64,000 nucleotides of DNA from assembly GCF_024362205.1 (NCBI RefSeq), contig NZ_CP101462.1, positions 524,501-588,500 of the forward strand. The letters are read 5' to 3'. The position numbers and the translations under genes are program-made. The notes below the pieces were generated by a model, which was not told where the DNA came from, did not search any database, and worked only from the letters and a program-made list of their open reading frames with translations. The stretch's first letter is position 1. Each line of letters opens with the position of its first letter. Below are positions 50,955-60,311 of this stretch, piece after piece. The stretch comes from Exiguobacterium aurantiacum (GTDB lineage: Bacteria; Bacillota; Bacilli; Exiguobacteriales; Exiguobacteriaceae).

Positions 50955-50992
50955 AAAAGCGAGTCTCCATCCTAGATGGGGACTCGCTTTTT
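50954..50992. terminator. Bidirectional terminator
   Basis: AAAAAGCGAGTC and GACTCGCTTTTT, extended by CCATC/GATGG, form a hairpin between the GH13-like gene and the convergent galE. Confidence 0.87.
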
Positions 50993-50993
50993 A

Positions 50994-52013
50994 TTATCGG
51001 TAACCGTTTGGGTTGTTCGCTTGCCAATTCCAGGCGTCGCGGCACATGGCACGGACGTCGTGTTTGGCTTCCCAGCCGAGCATCTGTTGCGACTTCGAAG
51101 GGTCGGCGAAGCAGATCCCAATGTCGCCCGGGCGACGTGGCGTCACTTGGTACGGGACATCTTTGCCACTCTCAGCCTCGAACGCATGAACGAGGTCGAG
51201 GACACTATAACCCGTCCCGGTTCCTAAGTTAAACGCTTCGGCTCCAGTGTTTGCCATGACGTAATCGAGCGCCTTCAAGTGACCATCGGACAAGTCGACG
51301 ACGTGGATGTAGTCGCGGACACCGGTGCCGTCGGGCGTGTCGTAGTCGTCACCGAACACGCTCAATTCGTTTAAGCGGCCGACGGCGACTTGTGTAATGT
51401 ACGGCATCAGGTTGTTCGGGATATCGAACGGGTCTTCGCCGATTCGGCCAGACTCATGCGCACCGATTGGGTTGAAATAGCGTAGTAGGGCGATACTCCA
51501 TGATGGATCAGCAACCGATACATCACGCAGTATGTCTTCAATCATTAATTTCGTCCGACCATACGGGTTCGTCGCGCTGAGCGGGAACGACTCGTCGATT
51601 GGCGTCGTTTCCGGCAAGCCATAGACGGTCGCCGATGAGCTGAAGACGATTCGTTTCACGCCGTGATCGGTCATAGCATGAAGCAATACGGTCGTGCCGA
51701 CAACGTTGTTCTCATAATAACGGAGTGGCTCGGATACAGACTCGCCGACAGCTTTCAATCCCGCGAAATGGATGACGGCATCGATTGAATGTCCGGTAAA
51801 GATGTCGTCGAGTAACGTTCGATCTAAAATATCACCTTCATAAAAAGTGACCGGTCGGTTTGCCAGTGCCTCGACGCGGCGAAGCGCCTCAAGATTACTG
51901 TTGGATAAATTATCAATCACGACGACATCGTGACCTGCCTCGAGCAATTGAAGGGTGGTATGGGTGCCGATATAACCGGCTCCACCAGTTACTAAGAGCG
52001 TATAATTTTCCAC
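50994..52013 (-). CDS. galE: UDP-glucose 4-epimerase
   Basis: The 339-residue protein has the extended-SDR signature: TGGAGYIGTHT at about residues 8-18, SSSATVYG with the catalytic Ser near 123, and YGRTK as the YxxxK pair near 147. HFAGLKAVGES and RYFNPIGAHESG are typical of GalE. It interconverts UDP-glucose and UDP-galactose and supplies UDP-galactose for exopolysaccharide. I chose GTG 52013 because GAGGAGGT sits 9 nt upstream; the TTG at 52022 directly touches the ribosome site. It lies before the polysaccharide locus, on the other strand. Confidence 0.93.
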   Translation of the reverse strand: MENYTLLVTGGAGYIGTHTTLQLLEAGHDVVVIDNLSNSNLEALRRVEALANRPVTFYEGDILDRTLLDDIFTGHSIDAVIHFAGLKAVGESVSEPLRYYENNVVGTTVLLHAMTDHGVKRIVFSSSATVYGLPETTPIDESFPLSATNPYGRTKLMIEDILRDVSVADPSWSIALLRYFNPIGAHESGRIGEDPFDIPNNLMPYITQVAVGRLNELSVFGDDYDTPDGTGVRDYIHVVDLSDGHLKALDYVMANTGAEAFNLGTGTGYSVLDLVHAFEAESGKDVPYQVTPRRPGDIGICFADPSKSQQMLGWEAKHDVRAMCRDAWNWQANNPNGYR

Positions 52014-52053
52014 GATCGTCAAACCTCCTCATTTCAGAAACAGGAGCGACTTA

Positions 52054-53223
52054 TTATTGGACAGTTGTCAATCGAATTCGATTCTGGCCCGTAGCACCGA
52101 CAAACAAACGGAGCGAATAGCTCGGACTTTCATAAACGAGTGCATCGTCCGTTTCAATTTGTGAGGTCCCGAGGTTTGTGAACGTCTCGCGTGATACGTC
52201 TGTGTTCGTCCAATCGATGGCGACAATTGTCTCTTGTTGGACGATGAAAAAGCCGTTTGGATAGAACAGATATTCATTTAAAACGTCCCCGTCCGTACTC
52301 ATCGGTTCGCCAAACGTGTCGAGTAACTCTTGTTTCGGCATCCCGAAATAAGAGGTTGGACTATTTGGCAGCCATTCGTTGTTTACGTTTACGTCGATCC
52401 AATCGATGAGCTGTGCGTCTGTCAACACAGGTGCAGGCCATTCGGTCGTCGTTTGGTTTAATGGGGCCCATGCCGTCGTATTACCCAATTTCACTTCGGC
52501 ATATGCATCGTCCTCTGACACGACTTCGTAGCGATCACCGATATCACCGATATAAGCGACTTCGGTTCCGTCAATATCCGTCAAAAGATTGACATTTTTT
52601 TCAGCCAACCATAGTTGACGACTCGGTGTTTCTTCGATGACTGGTTCGTCCTCTGCAACAGGGGTAGGTGTCACTTCTTTGATGTTGACTGGTTCTTCTT
52701 CCGCCACGAAAAACGATGTTGCGTAAGGATATCCGATATAGGCGCCACCTGCTAGCAGGAGGACGAGTAGAGCGGCGACAAGTGTTTTTATGCCGCGTCG
52801 CTTTGATCGGGCCGGTTGAATATCCGCCGGATAATAATGAGCACGCTCCGCCCGAGATGGAACTGGTTTTTCTGGGATATATCTGGGCTTGGTCGTCTCT
52901 TTCGGCACCTTGACCGGTTCCGGAGCGATCACCGGTTCTTCACTTTGAACGTCTTCTTGTTTATGAAGACAATTCTCCAAAAGACCTATGTAATATGCGA
53001 GGAACCCTTCGTCTTTCTCTTCGCCTCGTAACCAAGCCTCAAAGTCCTCCGCCGTTTTGGTGGATAGGGCGTTTGATGTAAGCGCCTCGTTCGTGAGTTC
53101 GATATAAGAGGTGGCTAACGTTTTGCCTTCCCCTAAACTCGTTTTAATTTTCTGGTGTAACTCGAATCGTTTCGTCCTATCGATTGTCAAATGCAGATGA
53201 AGCAATCGTTCGCTATGATGCAC
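52054..53223 (-). CDS. Single-pass membrane protein with cytoplasmic domain and extracytoplasmic SH3-like domain
   Basis: The 389-residue protein starts with GTG 53223 behind AAGGGGGAGA. Its N-terminal part (residues 1-80, HHSERLLHLHLTIDRTKRFE.. AWLRGEEKDEGFLAYYIGLL) is cytoplasmic and helical. A Pro/Glu-rich linker and a basic stretch (RSKRRG) lead to one membrane segment (about residues 147-166). Outside, an SH3-like domain (about 215-265, KNVNLLTDIDGTEVAYIGDI.. AYAEVKLGNTTAWAPL) and a C-terminal domain of 110 residues follow. It is divergent from the polysaccharide operon and may report wall or capsule status to the cytoplasm (inference). No family name recognised. Confidence 0.65.
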   Translation of the reverse strand: MHHSERLLHLHLTIDRTKRFELHQKIKTSLGEGKTLATSYIELTNEALTSNALSTKTAEDFEAWLRGEEKDEGFLAYYIGLLENCLHKQEDVQSEEPVIAPEPVKVPKETTKPRYIPEKPVPSRAERAHYYPADIQPARSKRRGIKTLVAALLVLLLAGGAYIGYPYATSFFVAEEEPVNIKEVTPTPVAEDEPVIEETPSRQLWLAEKNVNLLTDIDGTEVAYIGDIGDRYEVVSEDDAYAEVKLGNTTAWAPLNQTTTEWPAPVLTDAQLIDWIDVNVNNEWLPNSPTSYFGMPKQELLDTFGEPMSTDGDVLNEYLFYPNGFFIVQQETIVAIDWTNTDVSRETFTNLGTSQIETDDALVYESPSYSLRLFVGATGQNRIRLTTVQ

Positions 53224-53325
53224 GGGTTCTCCCCCTTTTGTTAAGTTCTTCCTAATGAATTTTAGCAGATTCTCCATCCAAAAAAACCAAAATTTTAAAA
53301 ATGAGTCATCATCTCTAAAAAAATT

Positions 53326-53334
53326 TGCTATAAT
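53326..53334 (+). promoter_or_regulatory. Extended -10 promoter of the polysaccharide operon
   Basis: TGCTATAAT is a perfect TGnTATAAT element, about 80 bp before the first gene of the operon. No -35 consensus is evident. Confidence 0.65.
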
Positions 53335-53413
53335 ACTGTTTGTTGTCAGTAACTAATATTAACTGCGGTATTTTTCCAAGGAAATAACCGACAAAGGAGC
53401 ATAAGAACGCATT

Positions 53414-54145
53414 ATGAAAGAAGAAACGATTTCGATTGGAGAATTGATCTCCATTCTCAAGCGCAATAAAGGTACCATTATCAGTCTCACCGTCATCGCC
53501 GCCCTTATCTCATTTCTAGTGAGTTCATTTATTATTCAACCGACATACGAAGCGTCGACCCAAGTATTGGTTGCGCCGAAGGAAACGCAAAATAATATGA
53601 TCGACAGCAGTCAAGTCCAGTCGTCAGTCGCGCTCGTCAACACATACCGGGTCATCATTCAAAGCCCGACGATTTTAGAACAGGTTCAAGATAACGTAAC
53701 CGGGTCTCCAGAAAACATTAGTAATTTGATTACGGTCAACAGTGAACAAAACTCACAAGTCATCAACATTAAAGTGCAACATACAAACCCTGTGCTCGCC
53801 ACAGATATCGCGAATGAAATCAGTACAGTCTTCTCGACAGAAGTAAGTGAACTCATGAGCGGGGTAGATAACGTAAAAGTATTATCAGCTGCCTCAGTTC
53901 CTGCGAATCCTGTGAAACCGAATATCTTGCTCAATACGGCAATTGCCACAGTTTTAGGAGCAATGATTGGGATTGCCATCGCATTCTTGAAAGTCGTGCT
54001 CGATCGTCGCATTAAAACCGAACAAGATGTCGAGACGGTTCTTGAATTGCCTGTCCTCGGTTCGATTCCGGTCATCGATCGGAATGAAATGCGAGCTGCC
54101 CGTAAAAATGGTGTAGAGATGAAAGGTGAACGTGCCCATGTTTAA
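53414..54145 (+). CDS. epsA: Wzz/CapA-type chain-length regulator and kinase activator (EpsA/YveK-like)
   Basis: The 243-residue protein has two membrane segments (about residues 21-41 and 171-192) around an extracytoplasmic loop, as in polysaccharide co-polymerases. The C-terminal cytoplasmic tail with DRRIKTEQDVETVLELPVLGSIP is the usual contact region for the partner tyrosine kinase encoded immediately after. It controls polymer length and kinase activity. An AAAGGAG-containing leader and a suitable ATG are visible. It overlaps the kinase gene by 8 nt. Confidence 0.87.
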   Translation: MKEETISIGELISILKRNKGTIISLTVIAALISFLVSSFIIQPTYEASTQVLVAPKETQNNMIDSSQVQSSVALVNTYRVIIQSPTILEQVQDNVTGSPENISNLITVNSEQNSQVINIKVQHTNPVLATDIANEISTVFSTEVSELMSGVDNVKVLSAASVPANPVKPNILLNTAIATVLGAMIGIAIAFLKVVLDRRIKTEQDVETVLELPVLGSIPVIDRNEMRAARKNGVEMKGERAHV

Positions 54146-54854
54146 GTTTGGAAAACGAAAAAATGTCAACACACAATATGATAAGACGGGACGTGATTTG
54201 ATCACGATCCATAAACCGAAATCACCGATTTCAGAGCAATATCGTACGATTCGGACGAACTTGGAATTCACGGCTGTCGATGACGAACTGCGTACGATTG
54301 TCGTGACATCTTCGACGTCTGGTGAAGGCAAGTCGACGACAGCCTCGAACCTGGCTGTTGTTTATGCACAGCAAGGGAAACGCGTCTTATTGATGGACTG
54401 CGATATGCGCCGTCCGACCGTTCACTTTACGTTCCGTCTGCCGAACGGCATCGGCGTATCGAGCGTCTTGGCGAAAAAGACGACACTCGAAAAGACGGTA
54501 CACGAGACGAAAGTCGAAGGACTTCACTTGTTGTCGGCCGGTCCGATTCCGCCGAACCCGTCAGAACTACTATCTTCAAAAATGATGACTCGCTTGATCG
54601 AGGAAGCGAAAGAAAAGTATGATGTCATTATTTTGGACGCACCACCGATGATGCAAGTTGCGGACACACGGATCTTGGCACGCGATGCAGACGGTGTCGT
54701 GCTCGTCGTCGGCTGTGACAAGTCAGACCGTAATATGGTATTGAAAGCGAAAGAGCAACTTGTTATGGCGGATGCCCATATTTTAGGTGTTGTTTTGAAC
54801 CGACGTGAGCCACAAGGTACGGATGACCAGTATTATTACTACGCGTATGAATAA
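54138..54854 (+). CDS. epsB: Capsular tyrosine-protein kinase (CpsD/EpsB/YwqD-like)
   Basis: This 238-residue BY-kinase has Walker A (TSSTSGEGKSTTASNLA, about residue 55-71), Walker A' (VLLMDCDMRRPT) and Walker B (VIILDAPPMMQ), plus the YRTIRTNLEFT oligomerisation helix near the N-terminus. It ends in a Tyr cluster (QYYYYAYE), the autophosphorylation site. It works with the preceding co-polymerase and is dephosphorylated by the phosphatase encoded next. The ATG at 54138 follows GAAAGGTG; a GTG at 54126 is too close to the ribosome site. Confidence 0.92.
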   Translation: MFKFGKRKNVNTQYDKTGRDLITIHKPKSPISEQYRTIRTNLEFTAVDDELRTIVVTSSTSGEGKSTTASNLAVVYAQQGKRVLLMDCDMRRPTVHFTFRLPNGIGVSSVLAKKTTLEKTVHETKVEGLHLLSAGPIPPNPSELLSSKMMTRLIEEAKEKYDVIILDAPPMMQVADTRILARDADGVVLVVGCDKSDRNMVLKAKEQLVMADAHILGVVLNRREPQGTDDQYYYYAYE

Positions 54855-54865
54855 GGAGCAGTCTC

Positions 54866-55630
54866 ATGATTGATATTCATTGTCATATATTACCTGCTGT
54901 CGATGACGGAGCTCAAAATGTGGATGTTGCGATTTCGATGGCAAAACGAGCGGTAGAAGAGGGCGTGACGGATTTGATTGTCACGCCTCACGCGTTTCAT
55001 CCACAGTTCGACACGAAAGAATTGGATGTTCGGCATGCGGTCGAGCAACTGCAACGAATTTTAACGCTAGAAGGTATTCCTCTCAAACTCCATCCGGGAC
55101 AAGAAATTCGGATCTTTGGAGGTTTGTTGGACGCACTGAACGACGGTACTGCCTTGACGTTGGCGGATTCCCGTTATGTTCTCGTTGAGTTTCCGAGCGA
55201 CAGTGTCCCGGGTTACGCAGAGCAATTGTTCTTTAACATGCAAGCAGAAGGTTTTGTGCCGATCATCGCACATCCGGAAAGAAACAAGGAGTTTGCGACG
55301 AATCCGAAACGTTTAGTCGATTTTGTATCGTCTGGAGCGTTATCTCAGGTAACGACAGGTAGTTTGGTGGGGAAATTTGGGAAGACTGTACAGGAATTAT
55401 CACTACTGTTTCTACGTAATGGCTTAAGCCAATTAGTCGCGTCAGATGCGCATAGTGTCGGTGGACGTACATTTTACTGGGAAGATTCACAAGTTTCGCT
55501 TGAAAAACTAGATGACCCGATATTGGTCGACAACATTCTTCAAAATGGCCAATCCGTTTTGAACGACACTTTTGTCTATGTGGATCCGCCGATCATGCCC
55601 ACTAAATCATGGCGTGGAAAGTGGAAATAA
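54866..55630 (+). CDS. PHP-type tyrosine-protein phosphatase (CpsB/YwqE-like)
   Basis: The 254-residue protein has PHP-domain metal motifs: MIDIHCHILPAVDDGAQ at the N-terminus, TPHAFHPQFDT near residue 45, PGQEIRIFGG near 73, IIAHPERNKEF near 132 and LVASDAHSVGG near 192. It removes phosphate from the kinase tail, closing the phosphorylation cycle that controls polymerisation. It lies 11 nt behind the kinase gene. With the two previous genes it forms the complete regulatory trio; the following genes are considerably more AT-rich. Confidence 0.92.
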   Translation: MIDIHCHILPAVDDGAQNVDVAISMAKRAVEEGVTDLIVTPHAFHPQFDTKELDVRHAVEQLQRILTLEGIPLKLHPGQEIRIFGGLLDALNDGTALTLADSRYVLVEFPSDSVPGYAEQLFFNMQAEGFVPIIAHPERNKEFATNPKRLVDFVSSGALSQVTTGSLVGKFGKTVQELSLLFLRNGLSQLVASDAHSVGGRTFYWEDSQVSLEKLDDPILVDNILQNGQSVLNDTFVYVDPPIMPTKSWRGKWK

Positions 55631-55747
55631 CGTTTTAGAAAACATATTATTCGCGAAATGTCGACACATGTCGAACGAATTAGGTTTATTTTCCTATTAA
55701 GTAGGTTTTTGAACCAGGACAAAAATGGTACTCTTAACTTATAAATT

Positions 55748-55778
55748 CAAAAAAGGGTGTATAATGCATCCTTTTTTG
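55748..55778 (+). terminator. 9-bp inverted repeat with T6, enclosing a TATAAT
   Basis: CAAAAAAGG (55748-55756) and CCTTTTTTG (55770-55778) are exact complements with a 13-nt loop. The loop contains TATAAT (55760-55765). It could terminate transcription after the regulatory trio and at the same time hold the -10 element of a galU promoter. The AT-only stem makes termination weak. Confidence 0.4.
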
Positions 55779-55826
55779 ATTGGAATTATTTTTTAATTAA
55801 TCTCATATAAAGAGGTGGCGATTAAC

Positions 55827-56738
55827 GTGGGTACTAATTTGAATATAAAAAAAGTAAAAAAAGCTGTTATTCCAGCTGCAGGTTTAGGTACACGTTTTTT
55901 ACCGGCAACAAAAGCAATGCCAAAAGAAATGTTACCAATTGTAGATAAGCCAACCATTCAATACATTATTGAAGAGGCCGTTGAATCTGGAATTGAAGAC
56001 ATTTTGATTGTCACTGGTAAAGGCAAACGTGCGATTGAAGATCACTTTGACTCAGTTCCTGAGCTCGAACAAATGTTAATTGAAAAAGGGAAATCTGAAT
56101 TTTTAAAGTTGGTTGAAGAAACTACCAACATTAATATCCACTTTATTCGCCAGTCAAAGCCTATGGGACTTGGCCACGCGGTTTTACAGGCAAAAGCGTT
56201 TGTGGGAAATGAACCGTTTATTGTTATGCTTGGAGACGACATTGTTCAGGCAGAAATCCCTTGTACAAAACAATTGATTGAACAGTACGAAAAAACTGAG
56301 AGTTCGATTATCGGTGTTCAACCAGTTTCGCGTGACGTAACTCACAGGTATGGAATTGTGGATCCACAGGCTTCACTTGAAGGCGGTTTACATAAAGTTG
56401 AATCTTTTGTTGAAAAGCCGGCACCGGGTACAGAACCATCGAATTTAGCCATTTTAGGCAGATATTTGTTCACTCCTCAAATATTTAACTTCTTAGAAAC
56501 ACAAGTTCCAGGAGCGGGTGGCGAAATTCAGTTGACAGATGCAATAACGCGATTGAATAAAGTAGAGCGTGTATATGCTTACGAATTTAATGGCAAACGC
56601 TATGATGTTGGCGAAAAATTAGGATTTATTCAAACAACTCTTGAATTTGCATTGAAGAGAGACGATCTCCGAGAAAATGTATTAAAAATGATGACCGAGT
56701 TGATGGAAGAACATTCTTCTTTGAATCCAGTGAAATAA
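55827..56738 (+). CDS. galU: UTP-glucose-1-phosphate uridylyltransferase
   Basis: The 303-residue protein has the nucleotidyltransferase start [21 protein letters not shown] (about residues 14-34), [24 protein letters not shown] near residue 135, and [14 protein letters not shown] near 200. It makes UDP-glucose, the donor for polysaccharide synthesis and the substrate of GalE. The start is GTG 55827, 8 nt behind AAAGAGGTGG; the GTG at 55815 lies inside that site. From here on the sequence is distinctly AT-rich. Confidence 0.93.
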   Translation: MGTNLNIKKVKKAVIPAAGLGTRFLPATKAMPKEMLPIVDKPTIQYIIEEAVESGIEDILIVTGKGKRAIEDHFDSVPELEQMLIEKGKSEFLKLVEETTNINIHFIRQSKPMGLGHAVLQAKAFVGNEPFIVMLGDDIVQAEIPCTKQLIEQYEKTESSIIGVQPVSRDVTHRYGIVDPQASLEGGLHKVESFVEKPAPGTEPSNLAILGRYLFTPQIFNFLETQVPGAGGEIQLTDAITRLNKVERVYAYEFNGKRYDVGEKLGFIQTTLEFALKRDDLRENVLKMMTELMEEHSSLNPVK

Positions 56739-56749
56739 GGAGGAAACAG

Positions 56750-58633
56750 ATGTCTATTCCTGAGTTAAGTCGTAAATCATTTCGAACAAGCTTCCTAGTG
56801 GTTATTGATATTATTGCTATTTTATCATCAATGTTCGTCACATATTTCTTTTTATACCCACTTGAATTTATTGGAAATGTGGATCGTAATCATTTTATAG
56901 AGTCTGCTTTACTATATAGCGCATTATTTATCGTTATGTCTGGTATTAGTCGACTTTATCGAGTAGCATGGCGCTTTGCGAGTATGTCAGAAGCCATTCG
57001 CCTTGCAGTGACTTTGATAATGAGCACATTAACTTTGTATGTACTTCAATTTGCTGTTTACGGAGAAGCGATGGAAAGAATGTTATTCCTTAGTTTTTGC
57101 TTATCTCTCTTACTATTAGGGGGAATTCGTTTAGGGTCACGAATATACGTAACGTGGAAACAGGATCGGCGTTTAGTTTTAGGTGGCAGAAAAATGAAAA
57201 TTCGCAAATCTGAAAAGCGGACGTTAATCGTCGGTGCCGGTCAAGCTGGTCGTATGCTAGTCCGTCAAATCAATCAATCTGATAATCATCGCATGAATCC
57301 AGTTGGGTTTATTGACGACAACAGTCACCTTCAAAACCTTATTGTCAACGGTGTGAGAGTATTAGGGACGCTCGGAGAATTAGAAAGTGTCGTTGAGAAT
57401 CACGGGATTGATAAAATCGTATTTGCTATTCCATCTATGAACTATCAAGACCGACTTGCAGTTATTAAACGGGCAAAAGCACTCTGTACAAACGTTCATA
57501 CATTACCAATGATTGAGGAAGTAGCAGCCGGAAAAGTAGCTGTTAACCAAATGCGTCAAGTATCCATTGATGATTTGCTAGGGCGTGAACCTGTTGAACT
57601 TGATATTTCAGGAATTCAATCAGAGGTGGAAGGCAGAACGGTACTCGTTACTGGTGCTGGAGGATCAATTGGTTCAGAGATTTGTCGACAAATTTTGAAA
57701 TTTAGCCCTGGGCGTCTTCTACTGTTAGGTCACGGGGAGAATAGTATTTATTTGATTGAACGTGAACTCCGTGAACTCAATTTAGACGTCGACTTGATTC
57801 CGGTTATTGCCGATGTGCAAGATGTTGAGCGTTTACGGGAAGTGTTTATGAAGTATTCACCGCATCTAGTCTTCCATGCAGCGGCACATAAACATGTTCC
57901 TTTAATGGAAGCAAATCCACATGAAGCAGTGAAAAATAATATTTACGGCACGAGAAATGTTGCTGAGATGGCAAATGAGTTCGGTGTTGATCGATTTGTC
58001 ATGATTTCAACCGATAAAGCTGTTAATCCGACGAACGTCATGGGATCAACAAAACGTGTTGCTGAAATGGTTGTTCAAAATTTGGCAAAACGAAGTCAAA
58101 CAAAGTATGCAATAGTTCGTTTTGGAAATGTATTGGGAAGTCGTGGTTCTGTAATCCCGTTATTTAAAACTCAAATTGAGAAGGGCGGGCCGGTTACAGT
58201 AACACATCCGGATATGACGCGTTACTTTATGACTATCCCTGAGGCGAGTCGTCTGGTCATTCAAGCCGGGACTCTTGCGGACGGTGGAGAAGTTTTTGTT
58301 CTTGATATGGGTGAGCCTGTGAAAATTGTGGATCTAGCTAGAAATATGATTAAACTGAGTGGTTTTACAGAAGAACAAATCTCAATTGAGTTTAGCGGGA
58401 TTCGTCCTGGAGAGAAAATGTTCGAAGAACTGTTGAAAGAAGGAGAAGTCCATCCCGAGGCAGTTTATCCGAAAATCTTTACAGGAATCGTCACAGAGGA
58501 AGCAGATTTAGAAGGGAAACTTACACGAATGAATGAGTTAAAGACGAGTGAAGCGCTCGGTCTATATCTAATCAATTGGGCAAATGATTGTCTCGATTCG
58601 GTTAAGCACAATCAAATAAAAGAAACAGTCTAA
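56750..58633 (+). CDS. Membrane-bound UDP-sugar 4,6-dehydratase (CapD/PglF/EpsC type)
   Basis: This 627-residue protein has four N-terminal membrane segments (residues about 12-135), a CoA-binding/Rossmann domain with TLIVGAGQAGRML near residue 165, and a large C-terminal SDR domain with VLVTGAGGSIGSE near 300 and MISTDKAVNPTNVMGSTKR near 420. In the latter the usual YxxxK is replaced by MxxxK, as in this family. It converts UDP-GlcNAc or a similar sugar to a 4-keto-6-deoxy form for capsule or glycan synthesis. GGAGGA precedes the ATG, 11 nt behind galU. Confidence 0.9.
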   Translation: MSIPELSRKSFRTSFLVVIDIIAILSSMFVTYFFLYPLEFIGNVDRNHFIESALLYSALFIVMSGISRLYRVAWRFASMSEAIRLAVTLIMSTLTLYVLQFAVYGEAMERMLFLSFCLSLLLLGGIRLGSRIYVTWKQDRRLVLGGRKMKIRKSEKRTLIVGAGQAGRMLVRQINQSDNHRMNPVGFIDDNSHLQNLIVNGVRVLGTLGELESVVENHGIDKIVFAIPSMNYQDRLAVIKRAKALCTNVHTLPMIEEVAAGKVAVNQMRQVSIDDLLGREPVELDISGIQSEVEGRTVLVTGAGGSIGSEICRQILKFSPGRLLLLGHGENSIYLIERELRELNLDVDLIPVIADVQDVERLREVFMKYSPHLVFHAAAHKHVPLMEANPHEAVKNNIYGTRNVAEMANEFGVDRFVMISTDKAVNPTNVMGSTKRVAEMVVQNLAKRSQTKYAIVRFGNVLGSRGSVIPLFKTQIEKGGPVTVTHPDMTRYFMTIPEASRLVIQAGTLADGGEVFVLDMGEPVKIVDLARNMIKLSGFTEEQISIEFSGIRPGEKMFEELLKEGEVHPEAVYPKIFTGIVTEEADLEGKLTRMNELKTSEALGLYLINWANDCLDSVKHNQIKETV

Positions 58634-58647
58634 CTAATGGAGTGTGA

Positions 58648-59310
58648 ATGATGAAGTATATTGAACAGAAGCGAAAAATTGATTTGATGTTGTCGTTGAT
58701 TGGACTGGTTGTACTTGCTCCTTTATTTATTGGAATTATGATCGCAATTAAACTTGAGTCGAAAGGTCCAGTCTTTTTCAAACAAAAACGAGTCGGTCTT
58801 CATCGGTCACACTTTAATATTTTGAAGTTTAGAACAATGCGAATAGATGCCCCAAAAGACACGCCAACACATCTATTAGGCGATCCTGAACAGTACATCA
58901 CAAAAGTCGGTAAATTCCTTCGTAAAACAAGTTTAGATGAATTACCGCAAATCATTAATATCCTAACAGGAGAGATGTCTGTAATTGGTCCCCGGCCAGC
59001 ATTGTGGAATCAATATGATTTGATTGAAGAAAGAGAAAAATACGGAGCTAATGATATTCTTCCAGGACTCACAGGATGGGCTCAAATTAATGGAAGAGAT
59101 GAATTACCAATCGAAATTAAAGCAAAACTTGATGGTGATTATATAAGTAACATTGGTTTTACGATGGATGTTAAGTGTTTCATAGGGACAATTATAAGCG
59201 TTATAAAACGTGAAGGGGTTATTGAAGGCGGGACTGGAGGAATTGAAACAACAAAAATAACGACATCGGCTGATTCTTTACAAGCAGAAGAAGCAAAAAT
59301 AGTGCAATAG
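58648..59310 (+). CDS. Initiating sugar-phosphate transferase (WcaJ/EpsL-type)
   Basis: The 220-residue protein has one N-terminal hydrophobic segment (about residues 13-35) and the bacterial sugar transferase domain: GPVFFKQKRVGLH, FNILKFRTMR, KTSLDELPQIINILTGEMS, VIGPRPALWNQY and LPGLTGWAQINGRD. It loads the first sugar phosphate onto undecaprenyl phosphate, and it is likely to use the product of the neighbouring dehydratase. Two consecutive ATGs (58648, 58651) behind TGGAGTG both fit. Confidence 0.92.
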   Translation: MMKYIEQKRKIDLMLSLIGLVVLAPLFIGIMIAIKLESKGPVFFKQKRVGLHRSHFNILKFRTMRIDAPKDTPTHLLGDPEQYITKVGKFLRKTSLDELPQIINILTGEMSVIGPRPALWNQYDLIEEREKYGANDILPGLTGWAQINGRDELPIEIKAKLDGDYISNIGFTMDVKCFIGTIISVIKREGVIEGGTGGIETTKITTSADSLQAEEAKIVQ

Positions 59311-59431
59311 TAATATATAACTGATTTAAAAAACTCAATTACTATATATAATATTTTTGAAAAAAGAGAATATTCCAACACTTTTTGTATTTGAAAATGA
59401 AAAAATGGCTAAATTATTACAGAAGGGAAAA

Positions 59432-60208
59432 ATGACGGTGTACTATTCGGGAAAGAATAATTTAGTATCTATTATAATGCCTACGTATAATTGTGCTAAT
59501 TATATATTGGATACCATCCTCTCTGTACAAGCACAGAGCTATAAAGATTGGGAATTAATTATTATTGATGATTGTTCTACAGATAAAACTGAAGAGATAA
59601 TCAAAAATGTAATCAGAAAAGAATCGAGAATTAAATACTTCAAACTATTAAGCAATTCAGGAGCTGCTGTTGCTAGAAACGAAGGTGTAAAAAAAGCAAC
59701 AGGAGAATACATTGCCTTTATAGATAGCGATGATTTGTGGCACGAGAATAAGTTAAGTGTCCAAGTAAATTTCATGAAACAAAACGAATCTGTATTTTCT
59801 TGTACGTCATATAATAAAATTGGAGAAAACGGATCGGACTTAGGGAAAACTGTTGTTCCCAAAAAAGTTTATTATAGATGGGACCTCTTAAAGAATTGTC
59901 CAGGGAATTCAACTGTCATTTATAACGCAAGCAAGTTAGGGAAACATTTTATTGAACCAATAAAAAAAAGAAACGATTATCTAATGTGGTTAAAAGTTAT
60001 TCGTAAGGCAGAAAAATTGGATGGAATCCAAGAAGTTTTAGGAAGTCATCGGCTTAGAGATGACTCTTTATCTAGCAGTAAAATGTCTTTGATTAGATTC
60101 CATTGGGATATTTATCGGAAAATCGAGCATTTATCTTTATATAAATCTTGTTATTTAATGATTTATTGGATGACAAAAGGTATTTCACAAAAGTTGAATA
60201 AATTCTAA
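59432..60208 (+). CDS. Glycosyltransferase family 2 protein
   Basis: The 258-residue GT-A enzyme has VSIIMPTYNCANYILDTILS, LIIIDDCSTDKT and YIAFIDSDDLW, which give the nucleotide-binding and DxD-type residues. It adds a sugar to the lipid-linked repeat unit. The frame is open back to a TTG at 59357, but no ribosome site exists there. AGAAGGGA lies just before ATG 59432 (short gap) and 10 nt before GTG 59438, so either of these is more likely. The donor and acceptor are unknown. Confidence 0.85.
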   Translation: MTVYYSGKNNLVSIIMPTYNCANYILDTILSVQAQSYKDWELIIIDDCSTDKTEEIIKNVIRKESRIKYFKLLSNSGAAVARNEGVKKATGEYIAFIDSDDLWHENKLSVQVNFMKQNESVFSCTSYNKIGENGSDLGKTVVPKKVYYRWDLLKNCPGNSTVIYNASKLGKHFIEPIKKRNDYLMWLKVIRKAEKLDGIQEVLGSHRLRDDSLSSSKMSLIRFHWDIYRKIEHLSLYKSCYLMIYWMTKGISQKLNKF

Positions 60209-60311
60209 TTTCAATTATCCTAGTATTTTTAAATGTTTAAGGATGACATTAGTGTTTTGTTAAGAAATAAAGTAATTTTGATTTATAAAAAAGAAAGTAG
60301 GAATAAATTTC

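Noticed and set aside
59357-59431. Longer N-terminus of the family 2 glycosyltransferase from a TTG
   Set aside because: No ribosome site is near the TTG, and the extra residues precede the normal family start.
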